Part shown: positions 58,844-64,000 of the stretch, in pieces | How the letters are laid out: each line of letters starts with the position of its first letter | Position numbering within the stretch: position 1 is the first letter of the stretch | Assembly: GCA_023423895.1 (NCBI GenBank) | Contig: JAFAER010000198.1 | Span: forward strand, 1 to 64,000 | From: Pseudomonadota bacterium | GTDB taxonomy: Bacteria > Myxococcota_A > Polyangia > Polyangiales > Polyangiaceae | Direction of reading: 5' to 3' | DNA: 64,000 nucleotides | Notes under the pieces: generated by a model | What the model saw: only the letters and a program-made list of their open reading frames with translations | Told to the model about the DNA's origin: nothing | Database searches by the model: none | Translations under genes and position numbers: made by a program

Positions 58844-59950
58844 TCAGTCGAGGTGCTGGGTGACCCCGCTCCGCGCAGCCTCCTGGATTGCCGCCAAGAG
58901 ACGGTGGCGACGCACGGCGTAGGCGAAGTCCGGGACGAGACGGGTACCCTCGCGGATATCGCGGGCCAGCGCGGCATACTCGCGCAGGATGTTGACGCCG
59001 AAGCCCGTAGCGTCGCCCGCGTGCACGGCGATCCGGCTCACCGAGGCTTGATCGGCACGTCCTCCCTCGAGCACGAGATCCGCGACCTGCAGATTGCCGT
59101 AGGGAGCCGTGATGAGGAGGTCGCCTTCGGTCCCGTTGATCTCCCATCGAAGGTTGCCGGCGCGAGAGCTGCCGCCGCGGTAGAACGCGGAGACGAAGGC
59201 GCCGCTCTCCAGCGTGCCAGTGAGCGCGACATGATCCGGCGCGGTCACGCGATGCGAGCTTCCGTCCTCGATGATGCGGACCGTCGGCCGTCGAACGGCG
59301 GTGGAGGCCGCGACCGTCCGGAAGTCGCCGAGCGCGAAGTTCACCGCCTCGAGCGCGTGGAGCATGGATACGGAGAGGACGTTCACGCCGCTCGCCGCGT
59401 CGTGCGCGTACGTCTGCGAGCGTTTGACCTCTGGTCCCCAGGCCATCCCGGAGCCGGTCAGCGTCGTCGCCAGGATGTCACCGACGTAGCCCTCGGCGAC
59501 GAGGGCGCGCGCGTGTTGCACTGCGGGCGCAAACCGAGCCTGGAGCGCGATGGCGGTGCGAACGCCGGCGGCCTCTGCACGTGCGGCGAGGTCTTCGGCC
59601 TCCGCGAGATCGACGCCGAGGGGCCACTCGCTGAAGACCATCTTGCCCGCGTCGATCGCCTCGGCGATGAGGGCATGGTGCTCCGGCACCTTCACCGAGA
59701 CGACCACGAGCTCGACGTCGGGATGCGCGATCAACGCGGTGGCGTTGTCGAAGGCCGGAACGCGGAACGCCCTTTCGGCTGCCTCCGCAGATTCGCGGCG
59801 GCTCGTGCTGACCGCACGGAGCTCGAAGTCCGGCAGCGCCTCGATCGCCGGCAGATGCGCCGCGAGGGCCCAGCCGGGGTTGAGCGGGCTTGCGCCGATG
59901 ATGCCGACGCCGATGGGGCGGTTCGAATCGCCAGGACGGACGCTGCTCAC
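58844..59950 (-). CDS. Gfo/Idh/MocA-family oxidoreductase
   Basis: The protein has 368 residues from the GTG at 59950, which overlaps the upstream stop by 4 nt (GTGA) and has GGGAGG before it. Rossmann start 'GVGIIGASPLNPGWALAAHL'; family signatures 'VVVSVKVPEHHALIAEAIDA', 'GKMVFSEWPLGVDLAEAEDL' (the usual EKP is SEWP here) and 'VRTAIALQARFAPAVQHARA'. 'SGVNVLSVSMLHALEAVNFA' carries the region of the catalytic His. It is an NAD(P)-dependent dehydrogenase resembling yeast Gal80-type members. The substrate is unknown. Confidence 0.9.
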   Translation of the reverse strand: MSSVRPGDSNRPIGVGIIGASPLNPGWALAAHLPAIEALPDFELRAVSTSRRESAEAAERAFRVPAFDNATALIAHPDVELVVVSVKVPEHHALIAEAIDAGKMVFSEWPLGVDLAEAEDLAARAEAAGVRTAIALQARFAPAVQHARALVAEGYVGDILATTLTGSGMAWGPEVKRSQTYAHDAASGVNVLSVSMLHALEAVNFALGDFRTVAASTAVRRPTVRIIEDGSSHRVTAPDHVALTGTLESGAFVSAFYRGGSSRAGNLRWEINGTEGDLLITAPYGNLQVADLVLEGGRADQASVSRIAVHAGDATGFGVNILREYAALARDIREGTRLVPDFAYAVRRHRLLAAIQEAARSGVTQHLD

Positions 59951-60501
59951 TTTGCACCTCCCTCGAGGTAGACGACATCCGAGCGGTCACGACGACTCCG
60001 CGGCTCGAGCGGAGCTGCGAGCACGCCGCGGTCGCCGGCGGGATCGAAGCGGACCCAATCGACGACCGCAGTGCGATGGGCGATTCGCCACGCGCCGTCG
60101 CGTCGCTCCAGGCGGTCGATGTATCGGCCTCGGACGATGAGGTCCTCATTCGGCTTCGCCTGCGGGAAAGGCGACCAACCCGCGGGGCCGGTCCGGTGGA
60201 GCGCTGTGAAGTACGTCTCGGCGCGCGCGGTCTCGCCATCGAGTACGATCTGAGTGTTTCCGATCTGGTGATGCGTGAGCGTGAGCTCGCGGAGCATGCC
60301 GAGGAGGGCAGGGATGAAGTCCCGGACGGGCACGTCTGTCCGCTTCGCTTCGGGCTCTCCGCCCATGTACACGGTGGCGTCCGGGTGGAAGGATGCTCTC
60401 AGGCCTTCCTCGTCGAGCCGATCGAGCGAGCGATTGTAGCGAGCCAGCAGGCTCTCGATTTCGATGCGCGAGAGGATCGATTGAATGGCTTCGGATGACA
60501 T
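59947..60501 (-). CDS. NTF2-like (SnoaL) protein
   Basis: The protein has 184 residues; AGAGGAG lies just upstream of the ATG. SnoaL-4 pattern: 'SRIEIESLLARYNRSLDRLD', 'RASFHPDATVYMGG', 'LTLTHHQIGNTQIVLDGETA', 'AETYFTALHRTG', 'VRGRYIDRLERRDGAWRIAH' and 'RTAVVDWVRFD'. These cone-shaped proteins include dehydratases, isomerases and ring-hydroxylating-dioxygenase-like enzymes. It is the first gene of the operon with the Gfo/Idh and quinone reductase genes, 130 bp after tetR. Confidence 0.87.
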   Translation of the reverse strand: MSSEAIQSILSRIEIESLLARYNRSLDRLDEEGLRASFHPDATVYMGGEPEAKRTDVPVRDFIPALLGMLRELTLTHHQIGNTQIVLDGETARAETYFTALHRTGPAGWSPFPQAKPNEDLIVRGRYIDRLERRDGAWRIAHRTAVVDWVRFDPAGDRGVLAAPLEPRSRRDRSDVVYLEGGAK

Positions 60502-60631
60502 ACGGGTCTCCTCTGATTGGCCGCCCCGGCGGTGCCGAGCCAGACCAATCCGTTTACAGATTCGTCACATTTCAGAATGAACGGTCCAAAATCGAGCGCG
60601 AGCGATGCGGCGACCGATGACCAGGCCGCCG

Positions 60632-61213
60632 CTACTTCTGGAGGCTTCGAAGCGCCATTCGGGCGATGGCGCGCAAGCTGTCGGGCGAGGCGCCGCCTCG
60701 TGCGCTGACCTTCATGCCGGACAAGGTGGAGCTGATGAACTCGGCCGCTTGCCGGACGTCGACGTCGCCGGCGATCTCTCCGAGCGCCTTCGCGTCCGTG
60801 AGGCGCCGTTCGAGCGCGGCGTGGAGTGTGCGGCCCATGCCGTCGGTGATCGACGCGATCTCCTTGTCGGAGCGGCCGAACTCGCAGATGGCGCTGACGC
60901 CCATGCAGCCGAGCGATGCCTGGGCGCTCGGCTTGTCCGCGAAACTCAGGAGCGCGGCCTCCACACCTTTGAGCGGCGAGCCCGCCGTGTTCAACGTACG
61001 TATGAGGTCGGAGACGTTCTCGGCGTTGTAGTGCTCGAGGGCGGCCAGGTAGAGGCTCCGCTTGTCGCCGAACGTATCGTAGAGGCTTTGCCGGCTGATC
61101 TTCATCGAGCGGAGAAGGTCATCCGTCGATGTGCCTTCGAAGCCGTGATCGGCGAAGGTCCGGATCGCCGCCTTCAGCGCCTCGTCTCGATCGAACTCCT
61201 TGGGACGCGCCAT
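60632..61213 (-). CDS. TetR-family transcriptional regulator
   Basis: The protein has 193 residues. N-terminal HTH: 'FDRDEALKAAIRTFADHGFE', 'GTSTDDLLRSMKISRQSLYD' and 'TFGDKRSLYLAALEHY'. C-terminal TetR_C region with 'ASLGCMGVSAICEFGRSDKE', typical of the YxaF/AcrR-like subgroup, which carries a Cys that could sense electrophiles or oxidants. It precedes the NTF2/oxidoreductase operon on the same strand and probably represses it and itself. Confidence 0.92.
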   Translation of the reverse strand: MARPKEFDRDEALKAAIRTFADHGFEGTSTDDLLRSMKISRQSLYDTFGDKRSLYLAALEHYNAENVSDLIRTLNTAGSPLKGVEAALLSFADKPSAQASLGCMGVSAICEFGRSDKEIASITDGMGRTLHAALERRLTDAKALGEIAGDVDVRQAAEFISSTLSGMKVSARGGASPDSLRAIARMALRSLQK

Positions 61214-61230
61214 CTCACCCAGCCGGGATT

Positions 61231-61248
61231 CTAGAACGAACTGTCTAG
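61231..61248. promoter_or_regulatory. Candidate TetR operator
   Basis: ctagaacgaactgtctag is an imperfect palindrome with CTAGA/TCTAG half-sites, 18 bp before the tetR start codon. Position and symmetry fit autoregulation. The half-site resembles the TAGAC-type operators of related regulators. Confidence 0.5.
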
Positions 61249-61525
61249 CACGGTGAGCATAAACATGGCGCCCGCGAACGCAAGGCCCGCCTCACTCTCC
61301 GGTGGTGTTCGGCCGAGCGAGCGTCAGCCTGAGCTTCTCGGGGGCGCTCCGTCTTCCTTCGCCCGTGATCGTGATCGGGGAGGCGCGGTCGACGCCCCAG
61401 AGTGCGATCGTCGACGGCCCGCGCGGATAGCGCTCGCGGAGGCGGCATGGGTGGACTGTCTTCTTCTGTCTGCCGGCACCATGAGTGCGTCGGCTGGCCG
61501 GCCGCCTGCTATCCTCGCTTGCTCG
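61249..61525. other. Divergent intergenic region, tetR / Ser-Thr kinase
   Basis: This is mostly non-coding by codon quality, although the kinase frame stays open through it. It includes an alternative kinase ATG at 61481. A TATCCT hexamer at 61510-61515 lies 10 nt before the preferred ATG at 61526 and could be a -10 element of a near-leaderless promoter. Nothing else was recognised. Confidence 0.35.
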
Positions 61526-62929
61526 ATGGCGGAGGAGGCCGCGAGCGTTGGGGACCTCTCGCCGGCATTCGCGCCGGGGCGGGTGCTCGCCGGTAAGTAC
61601 CGTGTCGAGCGTGTCCTCGGTGAAGGAGGAATGGGGGTCGTGCTCGCAGCGCGGCACCTCGAGCTCGGACACCGCGTCGCGGTCAAGGTCCTCGCCCCAG
61701 GCGCCGTCCTCAAGTCGGGAGCGGTCGAGCGTTTCCTGCGCGAGGGGCGGGCGGCGGCGCGCCTGACGTCGCCGCACGCCGCGCGCGTCTACGACGTCGG
61801 ACGGCTTCCGGAGGGGGGGCCCTTCCTCGTCATGGAGCTCGTCTCCGGTCGCGACCTCGAGTCGGTCCTGGCCGCCGAAGGCCCACAACCTTGGGCGCGT
61901 GTCGTCCGCTGGTGTCGCGAGGTCGCGGATGCGCTCGTCGAAGCGCACCGGGGCGGAGTGATCCATCGCGACATCAAGCCAGGGAACCTGATGCTCGCCG
62001 ACGTGGTCGGGGCGCGGCCGATCGTCAAGGTCCTGGACTTCGGCATCTCCAAGCTGATCGAGGACGGATCTGATCCACTGACCCGGACGTCGGTCGTGAT
62101 GGGATCGCCACGGTACATGGCGCCGGAGCAGCTGATCTCGAGCGAGCACGTCAGCCCGAAGATCGACATCTGGGCGCTTGGAATCGTGCTCTTCGAGCTG
62201 TCAACCGGGCGTGCTCCGTTCGACGGTGGAACGATCGCGCAGCTCGTGCTCCAGATTCAGAGCGTGATGCCTCCGCCACCGAGCTTGCTCGTGAAGGGGA
62301 TCCCGTCGTCATTCGATGCCGTGGTGTTGCGTTGCCTCGCGAAGAATCCGGACGCTCGGTTCGAGTCGATGGCGACGCTCCGGGCGGCGCTGGCGGAGCT
62401 CGAGGCCTCCGCGGGACCGCAAGGCACGGTGCGTCCCTCGGAGCTGTCTGCCATCGTCGCCGGAGCGCCGCACCCCGGCGACGAGACCGTCAGCGCGGCA
62501 CGCGTGTCGCCGGCGCAGCTCGTCGTGGCGAACCAGCTTCGCGCGCGCAATCGCAGGTGGGTGCTCCAGGGCGGGATCGCGGCTGCGTCGGCCGTCATCG
62601 TTGCGGGGCTGTTCTATCTCCTCACCGCGCAGCGGGGGGGCGGTCACGCGCCGGCTGTCGACGTGCCCGCTGCGTCGCCATCCCTCTCGACGACCGATGT
62701 CGCACCCGCCCCGTCTGCGAGCCCGGAGGGCTCCGGCTCGGCGTCCGTTCCCGAGCCGTCCTTGCTCCCGAGCACGCCGTCCGTGCGGGTCGAGGCGCCG
62801 CCTCCGTCGCGTCCATCGCGTTCCTCGCGTCCGGTCACGACCGGCGGCGGCAAGCCTCGCCGTTCACCGGCACCGGCACCGGCACCGGCACCGTCCGAGA
62901 CCGTCCCCTCGAAACCGTCCATGGACTGA
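61526..62929 (+). CDS. Ser/Thr protein kinase with C-terminal membrane anchor
   Basis: The ATG at 61526 gives 467 residues. Hanks-type kinase: P-loop 'LGEGGMGVVLAARH', K54 in 'VAVKVLAP', 'VIHRDIKPGNLML' (catalytic D149), 'LDFGISK', 'GSPRYMAPEQL' and 'DIWALGIVLFELSTGRAPFD'. All key residues are present and HRD carries the activating Arg. One membrane helix (~residues 342-362, 'WVLQGGIAAASAVIVAGLFY') is followed by a periplasmic Pro/Ser/Ala tail ending in an APAPAPAP microrepeat. The next gene, an RCC1 lipoprotein, begins 5 nt later, so the two are co-transcribed. Confidence 0.93.
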   Translation: MAEEAASVGDLSPAFAPGRVLAGKYRVERVLGEGGMGVVLAARHLELGHRVAVKVLAPGAVLKSGAVERFLREGRAAARLTSPHAARVYDVGRLPEGGPFLVMELVSGRDLESVLAAEGPQPWARVVRWCREVADALVEAHRGGVIHRDIKPGNLMLADVVGARPIVKVLDFGISKLIEDGSDPLTRTSVVMGSPRYMAPEQLISSEHVSPKIDIWALGIVLFELSTGRAPFDGGTIAQLVLQIQSVMPPPPSLLVKGIPSSFDAVVLRCLAKNPDARFESMATLRAALAELEASAGPQGTVRPSELSAIVAGAPHPGDETVSAARVSPAQLVVANQLRARNRRWVLQGGIAAASAVIVAGLFYLLTAQRGGGHAPAVDVPAASPSLSTTDVAPAPSASPEGSGSASVPEPSLLPSTPSVRVEAPPPSRPSRSSRPVTTGGGKPRRSPAPAPAPAPSETVPSKPSMD

Positions 62930-62934
62930 ACGAC

Positions 62935-64000
62935 ATGCGACCTCGCTTCCTCGCCAGCGGCTTCCTCGTCGTCCTCGCTGGGTGCGCGCAGCTCGTCGGG
63001 ATCCGCGAGGGCGAGCTCGTCGACGAGCCGAACGCTCCGAAGAATCGTGCCGATGCGAGCGCCTCCGGAGACGCGACGGATGGAGACGCGATCGCGCCAG
63101 GGCCGCTCGTCCGCAAGATCGCTGCCGGCGGCGCTCACACGTGTGCGATCTACGACGACGGGAGACTCCGATGCTGGGGAGACAACCGCTTCGGTCAGCT
63201 CGGGCTCGGCGATCTCCTCAGTCGAGGGAAGACGACGGAGAGCATGAGCCGCACCTTCGTCGACCTCGGAGCGTCGTGGGCGACGGCGTTCGTCGCGCTC
63301 GGGAGGATGCAGTCGTGTGCCGTGTCCACGGGCACCGGGCCCGACGCTCGGCTCAGGTGCTGGGGCCGGCTCTCCCCCGACACGGACGTCGACGGCGGAG
63401 TGCTCGATGCCTCGGCGAACCCGCCCACGCCGGACCTCGTCCCGGTACTGAAGGTCGGTGTCAATGCCGTCGGCACCGGGCTGAGGCACACGTGTGCCGT
63501 CGTCGGAAGCGGGGTCGAGTGCTGGGGCGTGACGGGCCGACCATCGGATCCGCGCGGCGTCCGCGCCGTCGTCGCTGGCAACAACAGCACGTGCGAGCTC
63601 TTCGCTACCGAAAAGGCCGTCCGATGCTGGGAATCGGGGCAGTCGGAAATCGAAACGGGGCCGGTGACGTTCGCGGGCGATGCGTCGGCGGAGGCGATCG
63701 CTGCGCGCGTAGGGCACGCTTGCGCACGGCTCTCCGACGGCACGGTCGCCTGCTGGGGGAACAACCAGTCGGGGCAGCTTGCTCCGGGAGTCGTCGAGGA
63801 TGCTGGAGGTCCGCTGAAGCCGATCACGCTCGAGGAGCGTGTCACCGAAGTGGCCACCGGCGCTCGCCACACCTGCGTTCTTCTCGAAAGCGGGAAGGTG
63901 AAGTGCTGGGGCGACAACGCGTCCGGGCAGCTCGGACTCGTCGACCTGACGTCGACCAACGCGGGCGGTTTCACCGCGACCTCGCTACCCGCGGTCGATC
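62935..64000 (+). CDS. RCC1-type beta-propeller lipoprotein, partial (runs off window)
   Basis: The ATG at 62935 lies 5 nt after the kinase stop, and the frame is open to the window end. The signal is 'RFLASGFLVVLAGCAQLV' (lipobox LAGC). RCC1 blades with paired Cys: 'HTCAIYDDGRLRCWGDNRFG', 'SCAVSTGTGPDARLRCWG', 'HTCAVVGSGVECWGVTG', 'HACARLSDGTVACWGNNQSG' and 'HTCVLLESGKVKCWGDNASG'. It is the third RCC1 lipoprotein in the window. Coupling to a membrane kinase suggests it is a sensor or substrate-side partner; this is inference. About 355 residues are visible and the C terminus is missing. Confidence 0.9.
   Translation, partial: MRPRFLASGFLVVLAGCAQLVGIREGELVDEPNAPKNRADASASGDATDGDAIAPGPLVRKIAAGGAHTCAIYDDGRLRCWGDNRFGQLGLGDLLSRGKTTESMSRTFVDLGASWATAFVALGRMQSCAVSTGTGPDARLRCWGRLSPDTDVDGGVLDASANPPTPDLVPVLKVGVNAVGTGLRHTCAVVGSGVECWGVTGRPSDPRGVRAVVAGNNSTCELFATEKAVRCWESGQSEIETGPVTFAGDASAEAIAARVGHACARLSDGTVACWGNNQSGQLAPGVVEDAGGPLKPITLEERVTEVATGARHTCVLLESGKVKCWGDNASGQLGLVDLTSTNAGGFTATSLPAVD

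Noticed and set aside
62644..63870. Minus-strand frame of 408 codons at the right end
   Set aside because: Opposite the RCC1 lipoprotein, which has a lipobox and Cys-paired blades.

Overview
The DNA is GC-rich with dense, long antisense reading frames. Its gene content points to a myxobacterium of the Polyangiales type (Labilithrix/Sandaracinus-like): ECF sigma/anti-sigma pairs, a Ser/Thr kinase with a C-terminal membrane anchor, many lipoproteins with Asp/Ala/Gly-rich linkers after the lipobox, Cys-rich 'NCGxCG' repeat proteins, RCC1-type propellers and IgGFc-binding-like proteins. This assignment is inferred from family content; there is no rRNA in the window.

Layout. 1-31.4 kb is mixed chromosome: the end of fusA and its terminator, an ExbD-like protein, HutD/Ves, a nitroreductase, a formylglycine-generating-enzyme-like lipoprotein, a serine hydrolase, an old yellow enzyme gene, rsmG, an AraC regulator divergent from a flavin monooxygenase, a haloalkane dehalogenase close to LinB, an unusual two-gene cassette (15.8-20.4 kb; Gly-rich/helical/beta protein plus membrane coiled-coil protein) behind a second AraC gene, a decayed patch at 21.7-23.9 kb (IS remnant with intact ends, broken genes, AbiEii/MenT-like toxin-antitoxin pair), the protease Prc, a molybdopterin oxidoreductase coupled to an HPP-family membrane protein, and a methyltransferase.

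31.4-57.8 kb holds the most striking feature. Two paralogous operons on the minus strand carry the same five exported-protein genes in the same order: Cys-rich repeat lipoprotein, beta-propeller, beta-propeller, RCC1 propeller, IgGFc-binding-like protein. Genes mostly overlap by 4 nt. Each operon is joined to an ECF sigma factor and a membrane anti-sigma-like protein with a C-terminal TPR-like domain. The pair follows the cassette in copy A (31.4-39.9 kb) and precedes it in copy B (48.4-57.8 kb). Between them lie a CotH-kinase lipoprotein, a GNAT enzyme, a VanY-like lipoprotein, a secreted EEP-type nuclease/phosphatase, a Cys-rich Pro-tailed protein, an HNH gene fragment and another Cys-rich lipoprotein. 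At 61.5-64 kb a Ser/Thr kinase gene is followed 5 nt later by a third RCC1 lipoprotein that runs off the window, so RCC1-type surface proteins sit beside signalling genes three times. I infer a family of envelope-stress or surface-sensing cell-surface complexes, not described to my knowledge.

57.8-61.2 kb is a TetR-controlled oxidoreductase operon (NTF2-like protein, Gfo/Idh/MocA dehydrogenase, quinone reductase).

Several genes contain single frameshifts (0.5-1.2 kb, 2.7-3.1 kb, 6.7-7.9 kb, 21.7-22.1 kb). Some may be sequencing errors and some real decay.
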